From contig NZ_FNVQ01000001.1 of the NCBI RefSeq assembly GCF_900108065.1, forward strand, positions 1,178,001 through 1,242,000: 64,000 nucleotides of DNA, in the 5' to 3' direction. Below, one piece after another: positions 47,839-59,917 of this stretch. The stretch is from Marinobacterium lutimaris (GTDB taxonomy: Bacteria > Pseudomonadota > Gammaproteobacteria > Pseudomonadales > Balneatricaceae). The notes beneath the pieces are model-generated. The model searched no databases, was not told the DNA's origin, and was given only the letters and a program-made list of their open reading frames with translations. The position numbers were made by a program, and so were the translations under genes. Numbering within the stretch: position 1 is the first letter of the stretch; every line of letters begins with the position of its first letter.

Positions 47839-49036
47839 TGCGCTTCATCCTCCGCTTGATGTTCGACTGGACGACAAAGTTATCGATCAGCGGTGCGAAC
47901 AGGTTGGCAAACAGAATCGCCAGCATCATGCCCTCAGGGAAGGCCGGGTTCACAACACGGATCAGAATCACCATCACGCCGATCAGTGCACCGAAAATCC
48001 ACTTGCCGGTGTTGGTCATGGATGCAGACACAGGATCTGTAGCCATGAAGAACATACCGAAGGCAAAGCCACCAAGCACCAGATGCCAGTAGAACGGCAC
48101 TGAGAACATCGGGTTGGTTTCGGAACCGATCAGGTTGAACAGCGTAGACATGGCAACCATACCCAGGAACACACCCAGGACGATGCGCCATGCAGCGATG
48201 CCGGCAAACATGATCACCAGACCGCCGATAAGAATCGCCAGCGTGGAGGTCTCACCCACAGAACCCTGAATGGTGCCCAGGAAGGCATCGAACCAGGTCA
48301 GGTTGTTGGCCAGGATCTGATCAACGCCACCCATGGCAGCCAGACCCAGCGGAGTCGCGCCGGAGAAGCCGTCAACCGCAGTCCAGATGGAATCGCCAGA
48401 CATGCTCGCCGGGTAGGCGAAGAACAGGAATGCACGACCGGTCAGCGCAGGGTTGAGGAAGTTTTTGCCGGTACCACCGAACACTTCCTTACCGATAACC
48501 ACACCAAAGCTGATACCCAGGGCAACCTGCCACAGCGGGATGCTCGGCGGCAGGATCAGCGCGAACAGCACGGAAGTCACGAAGAAACCTTCGTTAACCT
48601 CGTGACCACGCTTCATCGCAAACAGGACTTCCCAGAAGCCGCCAACAATGAAGGTTGTCGCGTAGATCGGCAGCCAGTAAGCGGCACCGTGAATGATGTT
48701 GTCCCAGACACTGTTGGGATCGAAACCGGTCAGCGCAGCGGCGATGGAGCCCTGCCAGGTACCCGGATCGGTAATACCGAGATCCGCCATGGCCGTATTG
48801 GCCTGCAGACCGACGTTATAAAGACCAGCGAAAATCGCCGGGAAGGTGCACAACCACACCAGGATCATGATGCGCTTCAGATCGACGCCATCGCGGACGT
48901 GAGCTGCGCTCTTGGTCACGTGACCCGGTGTATAGAAGATGGTATCGACCGCCTCGTAAAGCGCGTACCAGTTCTCGTACTTACCGCCCTTGTGAAAGTG
49001 CGGTTCGAGATTATCAAGAATAGATCTCAAACTCAT
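47828..49036 (-). CDS. nqrB: Na+-NQR subunit B
   Basis: A 402-residue membrane subunit with about 10 helices that carries riboflavin and a covalent FMN. The FMN site is [10 protein letters not shown] with Thr228. The N-terminus [20 protein letters not shown] and the [28 protein letters not shown] block are typical. It is the main Na+ path of the complex. It lies 12 bases after nqrA. Confidence 0.97.
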   Translation of the reverse strand: MSLRSILDNLEPHFHKGGKYENWYALYEAVDTIFYTPGHVTKSAAHVRDGVDLKRIMILVWLCTFPAIFAGLYNVGLQANTAMADLGITDPGTWQGSIAAALTGFDPNSVWDNIIHGAAYWLPIYATTFIVGGFWEVLFAMKRGHEVNEGFFVTSVLFALILPPSIPLWQVALGISFGVVIGKEVFGGTGKNFLNPALTGRAFLFFAYPASMSGDSIWTAVDGFSGATPLGLAAMGGVDQILANNLTWFDAFLGTIQGSVGETSTLAILIGGLVIMFAGIAAWRIVLGVFLGMVAMSTLFNLIGSETNPMFSVPFYWHLVLGGFAFGMFFMATDPVSASMTNTGKWIFGALIGVMVILIRVVNPAFPEGMMLAILFANLFAPLIDNFVVQSNIKRRMKRNVV

Positions 49037-49048
49037 GGCCAGCCTCGC

Positions 49049-50733
<1,685 letters not shown>

Positions 50734-52167
50734 TTAACCTTCGACCGGGAAAGCCGGCAGGGTGCACTTGGCGATAGAGCGAGCCAGGCGAATAACCTGG
50801 CAGCTGTAACCGAACTCATTGTCGTACCAGACATAGAGAACACAGCTGTTACCGCTGGCGATGGTCGCCAGACCATCGACAACACCCGCTGCACGGGAAC
50901 CGACGAAGTCGCTGGAAACCGCTTCCGGAGAGTTGCTGTAGTCGACCTGTTTCTGCAGCTCAGAGTGCAGAGCAACATTGCGCAGGTAATCGTTCAGCTC
51001 GTCCTTGTCGACGGACTTCTCGAGGTTCAGGTTCAGGATCGCCATGGAGACGTTCGGCGTCGGAACGCGGATAGCGTTACCGGTCAGCTTGCCTTCCATT
51101 TCCGGCAGCGCCTTGGATACTGCCTTGGCAGCACCAGTCTCGGTCAGAACCATGTTCAAACCAGCCGCGCGACCGCGACGGTCACCCTTGTGGTAGTTAT
51201 CGATCAGGTTCTGGTCGTTGGTGTAGGAGTGAACGGTTTCAACGTGACCATTGATCACGCCGTACTTGTCGTTCATCGCCTTCAGCACCGGAGTGATGGC
51301 GTTGGTGGTGCAGGATGCAGCAGACAGGATCTGATCAGCATCGGTGATATCGCCGTCGTTAACACCCATAACGATGTTCTTAACGCCCTTACCCGGAGCG
51401 GTAAGGATAACGCGGGCAACACCCTTGGATTTCAGGTGCAGCGCCAGGCCGTCAGCATCACGCCATTTACCGGTGTTATCGATAACCAGCGCGTTGTTGA
51501 TACCGTATTCGGTGTAATCGATAGTATCCGGCGCGTCAGCAAAGATCACCTTGATCATGTTGCCGTTGACGATCAGAGAGTTGGTCTCTTCATCAACCTG
51601 GATAGTGCCCTTGAAGGAACCGTGCACGGAATCACGACGCAGCAGGCTGGCACGCTTTTCCAGATCGTTTTCGGCACTGCCTTTACGTACAACAATCGCC
51701 TTCAGGCTCAGGGAGTGACCCGCGCCGGAACGATCGATCATCAGGCGCGCCAGCAGTCGACCGATACGGCCGAAACCGTACAGAACAACATCAGTCGGCT
51801 GTGTCGGTTCACCACCCAGGGCGCCAGACAGCTCAGCTTCGAGGAACTCCTTCAGAGTGCGACCTGCGCCCTCATCACGGAATTTCACGGCCAGCTTGCC
51901 GATATCGACGTGAGCATCGTTAATATCCATCTCACTTACCGCTTCGAGTACCGGGAAGGTATCAACTACGGAAAGCTCTTCACCTTCAATCTGGCGAACA
52001 TAGCGGTGCGCTTTGAGGATGTTGATTACGGAACGCTTGACGACGATGCGGCCGTAGATGGAGATCTCAACGTTGTGATCACGGTAGAGACGACCGACCA
52101 GGGGTACCATCGCTTCAGCGATCGCTTCACGGGCATTCCAGTCGGCTAAAATCAGTTCTTGGGTCAC
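50734..52167 (-). CDS. gap: Long-form glyceraldehyde-3-phosphate dehydrogenase
   Basis: A 477-residue NAD(P)-dependent GAPDH with an N-terminal extension of about 125 residues before the normal domain. The NAD fold GFGRIGR is at 131-137, and the catalytic cysteine is Cys286 in SCTTNA. The extension (LILADWNAREAIAEAMVPLVGRLYRDHNV...) is typical of a long Gap type in pseudomonads and vibrios. The start is set at GTG 52167, since GGAG lies 9 bases upstream and residues before it are not family-like. It is divergent from mfd, the same arrangement as in Pseudomonas. It is a likely glycolytic or gluconeogenic enzyme; direction is not evident. Confidence 0.92.
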   Translation of the reverse strand: MTQELILADWNAREAIAEAMVPLVGRLYRDHNVEISIYGRIVVKRSVINILKAHRYVRQIEGEELSVVDTFPVLEAVSEMDINDAHVDIGKLAVKFRDEGAGRTLKEFLEAELSGALGGEPTQPTDVVLYGFGRIGRLLARLMIDRSGAGHSLSLKAIVVRKGSAENDLEKRASLLRRDSVHGSFKGTIQVDEETNSLIVNGNMIKVIFADAPDTIDYTEYGINNALVIDNTGKWRDADGLALHLKSKGVARVILTAPGKGVKNIVMGVNDGDITDADQILSAASCTTNAITPVLKAMNDKYGVINGHVETVHSYTNDQNLIDNYHKGDRRGRAAGLNMVLTETGAAKAVSKALPEMEGKLTGNAIRVPTPNVSMAILNLNLEKSVDKDELNDYLRNVALHSELQKQVDYSNSPEAVSSDFVGSRAAGVVDGLATIASGNSCVLYVWYDNEFGYSCQVIRLARSIAKCTLPAFPVEG

Positions 52168-52375
52168 GGGCGGTAGCTCCGAAAATTGTGTCAGCTCAAT
52201 TTTGGTGCGCGTATTATCCCTATTTAGGTGCCTGCGGGCAAACCACCAAAGGTATACTTTTGTACGCCTCCAACAGGGCGAACTCAATTCGTGCTGCGCA
52301 TCGACGCTTCGGCCGCTAGAATAGCGACCCTCTGCTACGGTCTGAACCTATCCCTGCATCTACAAGGAGTGTCGC

Positions 52376-55300
52376 GTGCCCGTCCGCTTTGAACCCACGG
52401 TTCCCCAGAATCCAGGCGATATACGCCGTATTGGCCAGGTTAATGGCAGCGCCACCGGCCTTTTGCTGGCATCGCTACAGGGGCGCCACAAAGGGCCAAT
52501 TCTGATGGTCTGCCGGGACAGCGAAAGCGCAGCCCGAACCGCAGCCGAAATCGGCTTCTATTGTGACAGTGCTACCCAGGTCAGCCTGTTCCCTGACTGG
52601 GAAACGCTGCCCTATGACAACTTCTCGCCGCACCAGGACATCATTTCGACCCGGCTCGAAGCCCTGTTCAAGCTGCCTGCAATGACCAGCGGCGTTCTGG
52701 TGATCCCGGCATCGACGCTGATGCAGCGCATCGCACCGCCCAGCTTTGTCACCGGCAACTCCCTCTGGCTCGAAAAAGGCCAGACTATCAACCCGGAACA
52801 GATGCGCCAGCAGCTCTCCAACGCCGGCTACTCGCTGGTAGACACCGTTTATGAGCATGGCGAATTCGCTATCCGCGGCGCGCTTATCGACCTGTTCCCC
52901 ATGGGGAGCGATGTACCCTACCGCATCGACTTGTTCGATGACGAGATCGACACCCTGCGTACGTTCGACCCGGAAACCCAGCGCTCGGTAGACCAGATCG
53001 ACAAGGTGCGCCTGCTGCCGGCGCGGGAATATCCTTTCCACAAGGATGCGATCACCCGCTTCAAACAGCGCTGGCGCGAAAGCTTCGATGTCGATTACAC
53101 CCGCTGCCCGCTGTACCAGGATATTTCATCCGGCCTTACACCCGCGGGCATCGAATACTACCTGCCGCTGTTTTTCGATGATTGCGCCACCCTGTTCGAC
53201 TACCTGCCCAACAACACTCTGCTGGTGCAGCAGGACGGACTCAACGACGCCGCGCAGCAGTTCTGGCGCGAAGTCGGCTCTCGCTATGAAGAGCGCGCCT
53301 GGGATGTGCAGCGCCCCGTCCTCAAACCTGAAAGCCTGTTTCTTGCGCCGGATACGCTGAACCTCGCGTTCAAAGCCTATCCAACCCTGCGACTTAACCC
53401 GGAAGCCGAAGAGAAGCGCCCTGGCCGCGATAACCTGCCCTGCCAGCAGCCGCCTTCGTTGACCGCTCCCCAAGGAGCTCAGGACCCGCTTTCGCTGTTT
53501 AAACAACTGCATCAGAACAGCGGCCAATCACTGCTGATCTGCGCCGAGTCCGCCGGCCGACGCGAGTCACTGATCACTCTGGCTCAGCGTTCGGGGCTAA
53601 AACTGCGTGAATATACGGACTGGCAGGCATTCGCCGCGGATCCCGCAGCACTTGGCATTACGGTTTACCCGCTGGAGCACGGTCTTAACCTGGAAGAGAT
53701 ACAGGTTGTTACCGAAACCCAGCTGTTCGGCCAGCAGGTGTTTCAGCGCCGCCGTCGCGAACGTGAACAGACCGACTCCGACCAGTCCGTGCGCCACCTG
53801 TCAGAACTGGAGATCGGTGCACCTGTGGTCCATATAGACCACGGCGTCGGCCGCTACCTCGGATTGCAAACGATCGAAACCGAGGGCGAGGTGAACGAAT
53901 TCCTCACCCTGGAATACGCCAACAACGCCAAGCTTTATGTGCCGGTTTCGTCACTGCATCTGATCAGCCGCTATTCCGGCGCCTCCGATGAAGCGGCGCC
54001 GCTACACCGCCTGGGCACCGAACAATGGTCCAAGGCACGCCGCAAGGCCGCCGAGAAAGTGCGCGACAGCGCCGCCGAACTGCTGGATATTTATGCCCGC
54101 CGCGCTGCGCGCGAAGGCCACAGTTTCGAGTGCCCGGAAGAGGATTATCAGAAGTTCACCGCCGGATTCCCGTTTGAGGAAACCCCGGACCAGGCCAACG
54201 CCATCGAAGCCGTGGTGCGAGATATGCGCTCGTCACAGCCGATGGACCGCCTGGTGTGCGGCGACGTGGGCTTCGGTAAAACCGAGGTCGCCATGCGCGC
54301 TGCATTTATCGCAGTGCAGGCGGGACAACAGGTCGCGGTACTGGTACCCACCACCCTGCTGGCACAGCAGCATTTCGACAACTTCCGCGACCGCTTTGCC
54401 GATTGGCCGGTCAATGTGGAGCTGATTTCTCGTTTCCGCAGCGCCAAACAGCAGCAGACCATCGCCGGCCAGGTCAGTGAAGGCCAGGTCGATATCCTTA
54501 TCGGCACCCACAAGCTGCTGCAGGGCGACCTGGAGTTCAAACAGCTGGGGCTCGTCATTATCGACGAGGAACACCGCTTTGGCGTACAGCAGAAAGAGCG
54601 TCTCAAATCCCTGCGCGCCGAGGTGGATATTCTTACGATGACCGCAACGCCGATTCCGCGAACGCTGAATATGGCCATGTCAGGCATGCGTGACCTGTCG
54701 ATCATCGCCACACCGCCGGCACGACGCCTGTCGATTAAAACCTTCGTGCGCGAATCCGCCAAACCGATGCTCAAGGAGGCGATCCTGCGTGAGCTGCTGC
54801 GCGGCGGCCAGGTTTACTTCCTGCACAACGAAGTCAAATCGATCGAGAAGGTGGCCGCGGAGCTCAGCGAATTGGTGCCGGAAGCTCGTGTCGCCATAGG
54901 TCACGGCCAGATGCGTGAGCGCGAGCTGGAACAGGTGATGACCGATTTCTACCACAAGCGCTTTAACGTGCTGGTGTGCACCACCATCATCGAGACCGGC
55001 ATCGACGTGCCCAATGCAAACACCATCATCATCGAGCGCGCCGACAAGTTCGGCCTGGCCCAGCTGCATCAGCTGCGCGGTCGCGTCGGCCGATCTCATC
55101 ACCAGGCCTACGCTTACCTGCTGACGCCGCCGCCCAAGCTGATGACTCCGGATGCCACCAAACGCCTAGAGGCGATCAGCCAATCGAGCACACTCGGCGC
55201 GGGCTTTACCCTGGCGACCCACGACCTTGAAATTCGCGGCGCAGGCGAGCTGCTCGGCGAAGAGCAGAGCGGCCAGATCCAGAGCATCGGCTTCACGCTC

Positions 55301-55825
55301 TACATGGAGATGCTGGACCAGGCGATCCAGTCCATACGCGAAGGCAAAACACCGAATCTCGACCAGCCGATGAATCATGGCAGCGACATCAACCTGCGGG
55401 TTCCGGCTCTGATCCCGGATGACTACCTGCCAGACGTCCACAATCGTCTGATCATGTACAAACGCATCTCCAACGCCAACGATGAGCGCGGACTGGATGA
55501 ACTGCAGGTGGAAATGATCGACCGTTTCGGCATACTGCCGCAGCCGACACGCAACCTGTTCCGCCTCACCGCGGTTAAACTGCGCGCCGACAAGCTGGGC
55601 ATCACCAAACTGGAAGCCAACGACCGGGGCGGTCGGGTCGAGTTCACCGCTGATACACGGGTTGAGCCGCTGACACTGGTTACACTGGTACAGCAGCAGC
55701 CCAACCGGTATAAACTGGACGGCGCCAGCGCGCTGCGCTTCACTCTGCCAATGGCAAAACCTGAAGACCGTTTTCACTGCATCGAAGGCCTGCTGGGCCA
55801 GCTGACACCCAACGAGAGAGACTGA
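52376..55825 (+). CDS. mfd: Transcription-repair coupling factor Mfd
   Basis: A 1149-residue ATP-dependent translocase that removes stalled RNA polymerase and recruits UvrA. The UvrB-like N-terminal modules span about 1-340, the RNA-polymerase-interacting CarD-like domain about 475-570 (GAPVVHIDHGVGRYLGL), and the RecG-like motor has Walker A GDVGFGKT (629-636) and DEEH (730-733), TRG motif and C-terminal TRCF domain. The GTG start at 52376 has AAGGAG six bases upstream. It overlaps csiV by 1 base. Confidence 0.97.
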   Translation: MPVRFEPTVPQNPGDIRRIGQVNGSATGLLLASLQGRHKGPILMVCRDSESAARTAAEIGFYCDSATQVSLFPDWETLPYDNFSPHQDIISTRLEALFKLPAMTSGVLVIPASTLMQRIAPPSFVTGNSLWLEKGQTINPEQMRQQLSNAGYSLVDTVYEHGEFAIRGALIDLFPMGSDVPYRIDLFDDEIDTLRTFDPETQRSVDQIDKVRLLPAREYPFHKDAITRFKQRWRESFDVDYTRCPLYQDISSGLTPAGIEYYLPLFFDDCATLFDYLPNNTLLVQQDGLNDAAQQFWREVGSRYEERAWDVQRPVLKPESLFLAPDTLNLAFKAYPTLRLNPEAEEKRPGRDNLPCQQPPSLTAPQGAQDPLSLFKQLHQNSGQSLLICAESAGRRESLITLAQRSGLKLREYTDWQAFAADPAALGITVYPLEHGLNLEEIQVVTETQLFGQQVFQRRRREREQTDSDQSVRHLSELEIGAPVVHIDHGVGRYLGLQTIETEGEVNEFLTLEYANNAKLYVPVSSLHLISRYSGASDEAAPLHRLGTEQWSKARRKAAEKVRDSAAELLDIYARRAAREGHSFECPEEDYQKFTAGFPFEETPDQANAIEAVVRDMRSSQPMDRLVCGDVGFGKTEVAMRAAFIAVQAGQQVAVLVPTTLLAQQHFDNFRDRFADWPVNVELISRFRSAKQQQTIAGQVSEGQVDILIGTHKLLQGDLEFKQLGLVIIDEEHRFGVQQKERLKSLRAEVDILTMTATPIPRTLNMAMSGMRDLSIIATPPARRLSIKTFVRESAKPMLKEAILRELLRGGQVYFLHNEVKSIEKVAAELSELVPEARVAIGHGQMRERELEQVMTDFYHKRFNVLVCTTIIETGIDVPNANTIIIERADKFGLAQLHQLRGRVGRSHHQAYAYLLTPPPKLMTPDATKRLEAISQSSTLGAGFTLATHDLEIRGAGELLGEEQSGQIQSIGFTLYMEMLDQAIQSIREGKTPNLDQPMNHGSDINLRVPALIPDDYLPDVHNRLIMYKRISNANDERGLDELQVEMIDRFGILPQPTRNLFRLTAVKLRADKLGITKLEANDRGGRVEFTADTRVEPLTLVTLVQQQPNRYKLDGASALRFTLPMAKPEDRFHCIEGLLGQLTPNERD

Positions 55826-56376
55826 TGACTAACCCGATTCGATCCATGCTCTGCGCCCTGCTGCTCTGTCTCGCAGCACCGACCTTTGCTGCCAACGGCA
55901 ACTACACCATCGAAGTCGTGATCTTCGCGCAGAACGGTTATAACGCCGGCGCCCTGCCCTTTGATGCCAGTGCACCCAACGCACAGCCACCGGCAACCTC
56001 GGGCGCACGCTATATCAGCAGCTACAACGGCTCACCTTACTCTCAGCTGGAAGCGATGCCCTCAAGCAGCTTTGTACTCGGGGATGACGCGGCGCGCCTG
56101 AGGCGCGAGGGATACCAGATTCTCTGGCATGGCGGCTGGTTCCAGAACGTAAGCACCGGCCGCAACCCGGAGATCCGTATCAACAGCGCAGACGGTAATG
56201 TTGACGGAGTTATCCGTGTCGATCGCAGCCGCTACCTGCACTTCAAGCCCAACCTGCTGCTGACCCGCGGCGGCTCAGAGTATCAGCTGAAGCAGTCTCG
56301 ACGCATGCGCTCACAGGAGCTGCATTACCTGGATCACCCGCTGTTCGGTATGTTGGTTTACGCTCGACCGATCTAA
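55825..56376 (+). CDS. csiV: CsiV-family periplasmic protein
   Basis: A 183-residue protein with a signal peptide (about 1-23, cleavage near TFA-AN) and the CsiV domain start YTIEVVIFAQNG, ending HPLFGMLVYARPI. CsiV proteins were described as peptidoglycan-binding partners of glycosyltransferase activation; that function is family knowledge. It is coupled to mfd by a TGATG overlap, a conserved neighbourhood. It is on the short side for the family. Confidence 0.85.
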   Translation: MTNPIRSMLCALLLCLAAPTFAANGNYTIEVVIFAQNGYNAGALPFDASAPNAQPPATSGARYISSYNGSPYSQLEAMPSSSFVLGDDAARLRREGYQILWHGGWFQNVSTGRNPEIRINSADGNVDGVIRVDRSRYLHFKPNLLLTRGGSEYQLKQSRRMRSQELHYLDHPLFGMLVYARPI

Positions 56377-56385
56377 GGGTCACAA

Positions 56386-56406
56386 GGCACGGACGAGGGC
56401 CGTGCC
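56386..56406. terminator. Hairpin between convergent csiV and cydC
   Basis: A 7-bp stem (GGCACGG / CCGTGCC) with a 7-base loop lies 10 bases after csiV. There is no T run, so it is a weak candidate for transcript end. Confidence 0.35.
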
Positions 56407-56440
56407 AAAGATCCCAACCACGCCAAGCCTGGATCGATCC

Positions 56441-58150
56441 TTAGATTGATCTAAGCCTTGCCAGACAGCTCTCCGGATCAGTCAGCAGCTGCGCCGGAGA
56501 GCCCTGCTCAACCACCCTGCCAGAATCCATAACAACTACTCTGTCGAAGCGCTCCAGCGCGATAGGGTGATGGGTAATCAGCAGCACCGTACGCTCCTTG
56601 GCGTATTCCAGCAGCGCCGCCAGGGCGCGCGCCTCGGTCTCTGCATCCAGCCCTTCCGTAGGCTCGTCCAGCAACAGAATCGGCGCCGACCTCAACAGCG
56701 CCCGCGCCAGCGCCAGACGCTTGCGCTGACCGCCCGAAAGCCTGACACCCGACTCGCCAACCTGGTAATCGAGCCCCTGACCGGACAGCCCCGACATCAG
56801 ATCCAGCTCATCCAGCAAACGCTCAAGCTGCGTATCATCCAGATCATCCGCCGCCAACTTCAGGTTATCCCGCACCGTGCCAGCAAACAACTGAACCGGC
56901 TGGGACATCACGCTCATCTGTGCCCTGAGCTGCGCCTCGGTATAGCTCTCTACAGGAAGCCCACCCAGGCGAATTTCGCCTGACTGCGGGTCCCAGAAGC
57001 GACTGAGCAACGCAATCAGGCTGCTTTTGCCACTGCCGGAATGACCCAGCACCACCACCTTTTCGCCAGCAGTCACTTCCAGGTCGACACCCTTGAGCGC
57101 AGCACGCTCTGGCGTATAGGCAAAGCTCACGTTAGTGAAACTGAACTGCCCAAGCCGCACAGGCTCAGCGCCCTTTCCATTAAAGCCCGAAGGCTCAGGC
57201 GAATTCACCACCTGGTCCAGCCGCAGCGCCGCCTCCCTGGTCTTGCCCAGATACTGGTACGCCAGCGGCAAGGGCATGACGGCTTCGAAAGCAGCCAGCA
57301 CACAAAACAGCAGCATCGCCAGCTGCGCCGGCTGCAAAACACCGGTGCCGAGATACTCAGCGCCGTACAGCAGCGCCAGAATCATCGTCAGGCCTGCCAC
57401 TATCACCATGCAGGCATTGATCGCCGCAGAGACCAGCCCCATGCGTCGCTGGGTATCCAGCAACTGGGATTCCGATTCCACCACCGAACCCCGGGCCAGA
57501 TCCATGCCACCATAGATGCGAAGGTCCGCCATCCCCTGCAGCAACCTGACCAGGCGGGTGCGCAGTTCCGCCTGCGCGCCAATCTGGGCCCGTCCAGGAC
57601 GCCTCCCCAGCAGGTAACCAACACCAGGAACCAGGATCCCCGCAAGCGCCAGCCCTGCCAGAGCTATAAACGCCACGGCCGGCGCGTAAAGCGCCAGAAA
57701 ACCGGCTACCAGCAGCACAACGACCAACGCCACCAGCGTTGGCGACAACACCCGTAGATAGAGATTGTCCAGCGCGGCTATATCCGCAACCAGCCGGTTT
57801 AACAGCTGCGCTGAACCTATTCGACTCAACTGTTCGGGCCGTAGTGGCTCGATACGACGATAAACCCAGACACGAAGCTTGGCGATCAAGCGGAAGGTGG
57901 CCTCATGTGAGGCTATGCGCTCACCATAGCGACCCGCCGTACGCAAAATAGCGAACCCTCTCACCCCAGCCCCGGGGGTGAAGAAATTGAAACTGGAAGC
58001 CCCGGCCAGCGCCGTGGCGGTAATAAACCAACCGGACAAGGTCAGCAGCCCGATACTGGCCAGCAGTGTCGCCAACGCGAGCAGAGCGCCGAGCGACACC
58101 CAGCCAAGATGGTCACGCATCTGCCGGATATAGGGCCAGAGCAGCCTCAT
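56441..58150 (-). CDS. cydC: CydC subunit of the cysteine/glutathione ABC exporter
   Basis: A 569-residue ABC exporter half: six-helix membrane domain (about 1-310) and ATPase domain (Walker A GHSGSGKSS, signature RLSGGQRKRLALARALL, Walker B ILLLDEPTEGLD). The N-terminal LSGWFITATALAGASSFNFFTPGAGVRG and LRTAGRYGERIASHEATF segments are typical of CydC. CydDC moves thiols to the periplasm and is needed for cytochrome bd assembly. It overlaps cydD by 4 bases. No cydAB genes are in the window. Confidence 0.94.
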   Translation of the reverse strand: MRLLWPYIRQMRDHLGWVSLGALLALATLLASIGLLTLSGWFITATALAGASSFNFFTPGAGVRGFAILRTAGRYGERIASHEATFRLIAKLRVWVYRRIEPLRPEQLSRIGSAQLLNRLVADIAALDNLYLRVLSPTLVALVVVLLVAGFLALYAPAVAFIALAGLALAGILVPGVGYLLGRRPGRAQIGAQAELRTRLVRLLQGMADLRIYGGMDLARGSVVESESQLLDTQRRMGLVSAAINACMVIVAGLTMILALLYGAEYLGTGVLQPAQLAMLLFCVLAAFEAVMPLPLAYQYLGKTREAALRLDQVVNSPEPSGFNGKGAEPVRLGQFSFTNVSFAYTPERAALKGVDLEVTAGEKVVVLGHSGSGKSSLIALLSRFWDPQSGEIRLGGLPVESYTEAQLRAQMSVMSQPVQLFAGTVRDNLKLAADDLDDTQLERLLDELDLMSGLSGQGLDYQVGESGVRLSGGQRKRLALARALLRSAPILLLDEPTEGLDAETEARALAALLEYAKERTVLLITHHPIALERFDRVVVMDSGRVVEQGSPAQLLTDPESCLARLRSI

Positions 58151-59874
58151 AGCTCACCTCCCGCTTCACCGGACAGGACTTCCAGCCGCCCGTGTCGCAG
58201 CCTGAACCGATGCTTCGCCGCAAGCAGCGTGGCATCCCTATGACTTAAGATCAGGACCGTGCGATCCCTGGCAAAGGCTTCCAAAGCCTGAAGTATCAGC
58301 AGCTCGCTTTCCCGATCCAGATTTGCCGTGGGCTCATCCAGCAGCAAAACCGGCGCATCCTTGAGCAACGCCCTCGCCAGCGCTATGCGCTGAATCTGAC
58401 CACCGGAGAGCCCGGCCCCCGCCTCTTCCACACGGGTATCCAGGCCCTGCGGCAGTCGATCAAGAAACTCGGTGACATGAGCAGCATCGCAGACCCGACG
58501 CAGCCTTACGTCATCCGCATCCGGATCGGCCAGCAGCAGGTTTTCTCTCAATGTGCCGCTGAATAGCGTCGTGTGCTGACTGACCCAGGCAACCCGCGAC
58601 AGCCAGGAGTCACGATCCAGCTGCACCAGCTCCTGGCCATTGATCAGAATCCGCCCCTGCGAGAGCGGGTAGAATCCAAGCAGAAGATTCATCAAGGAAG
58701 ATTTACCAACCCCACTTGGACCGGCAATAGCCACTGGCTGTCCCGGCTCAATAGAGAGATCCAACCCGCTGAGCACCGCCTGCTCTGCTCCCGGGTAGGT
58801 CAGCGACACTTGCTCAAAACGGATATTGATCGGCGCATCAGGCGCCGCCAACGAGCCGGACTCAGCCTGATGCTCAGCCTCATCCAATAACTCCATCAAC
58901 TTTTCGGAGGCCGCTACCGCCTCCTGTTTTGCATGGTACTGGGTACCCAGCTCACGCAGTGGAAGATAAAACTCGGGCGCCAGCAGCAGGATAAACAGCG
59001 CCTGGTAGAGCGTTATATCCCCTTCCCAGGCACCAAATCCGAGCTGACCGAGAAAGCTGAAACCGAGATAGACCGCCGTCAGCGCAATCGATACCGAGGC
59101 AAAAAACTCGAGCACCGCCGAGGAGAGAAAGGCAAGCCGCAGTACTTCCATGGTTTTAAGACGAAATTCCTCCGACACCCTGGCAATAGTGGCGGCTTCT
59201 GATTCGCTGCGCTGAAACAGCTTAAGCGTTGGCAAACCCTGAATAACATCAAGCAGATAGGAAGATAAGTTCGCCAGCACCTGAAAGTTACGCCGGTTGG
59301 CGTCGGCGGCTTTCATACCCACCAGCGCCATGAACAGCGGCACCAGTGGCGCGGTGAGGATGAAGATCAGTGCGACCGCCCAGTTCTGCGGCAAGACAAA
59401 GAGAAGGATAATCAACGGCAGGCCGACAGCCTGAGCCATCTGCGGGAGATAGCGGGCGATAAAGCCATCCAGCGCCTCGACCTGCTCCAGCAACAGGGTA
59501 CTCAGCTCTCCGCTCTGACGCCGATGAGTAAAGCCTGGCCCCAGCCGGTCCAGCTTCACAAGCAGCTCCTGACGCAACGCCTGGCGCACACTGAGCGAAG
59601 CACGAACACCCGCCCATTCACGTAAAAAACCGAACAGGGCACGCAAACAAACCGCCAGCACCAGCAGGGAAATTTCCGCGCTGTAATCGGCCAGCCCGCC
59701 CCTTCCCTCAACCAGCCCGGAGACCACATAGGCGAGACGATCCGCCTGTAGCACCAGCGCCAATCCCAACAAAAGCCCGGCAACAATCGCCAGCAGGGTC
59801 CAGCGCCGCCCCGGCCCAGCCGTTTTTCGTAACCAGGCTGAGGGCTTGACGGCTTGGGTTTCGGGTTGGCTCAT
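58147..59874 (-). CDS. cydD: CydD subunit of the cysteine/glutathione ABC exporter
   Basis: A 575-residue ABC exporter half, partner of CydC and first in the pair. The membrane domain (about 20-320) includes RQSGELSTLLLEQVEALDGFIARYLPQ. ATPase motifs are Walker A GPSGVGKSS, signature LSGGQIQRIALARALL and Walker B LLLDEPTANLD. The ATG at 59874 (MSQPETQAV) is chosen over a TTG 21 bases upstream; GGAG lies 9 bases before it. CydD-type spacing and length support the assignment. Confidence 0.93.
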   Translation of the reverse strand: MSQPETQAVKPSAWLRKTAGPGRRWTLLAIVAGLLLGLALVLQADRLAYVVSGLVEGRGGLADYSAEISLLVLAVCLRALFGFLREWAGVRASLSVRQALRQELLVKLDRLGPGFTHRRQSGELSTLLLEQVEALDGFIARYLPQMAQAVGLPLIILLFVLPQNWAVALIFILTAPLVPLFMALVGMKAADANRRNFQVLANLSSYLLDVIQGLPTLKLFQRSESEAATIARVSEEFRLKTMEVLRLAFLSSAVLEFFASVSIALTAVYLGFSFLGQLGFGAWEGDITLYQALFILLLAPEFYLPLRELGTQYHAKQEAVAASEKLMELLDEAEHQAESGSLAAPDAPINIRFEQVSLTYPGAEQAVLSGLDLSIEPGQPVAIAGPSGVGKSSLMNLLLGFYPLSQGRILINGQELVQLDRDSWLSRVAWVSQHTTLFSGTLRENLLLADPDADDVRLRRVCDAAHVTEFLDRLPQGLDTRVEEAGAGLSGGQIQRIALARALLKDAPVLLLDEPTANLDRESELLILQALEAFARDRTVLILSHRDATLLAAKHRFRLRHGRLEVLSGEAGGEL

Positions 59875-59917
59875 CGCACAGGACTCCAGCGGCAACGGCG
59901 AATGATTAAGTATTAGC

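Noticed and set aside
50965-52149. Open frame of 394 codons on the + strand opposite gap
   Set aside because: Antisense to GAPDH; no motif and no upstream ribosome site.
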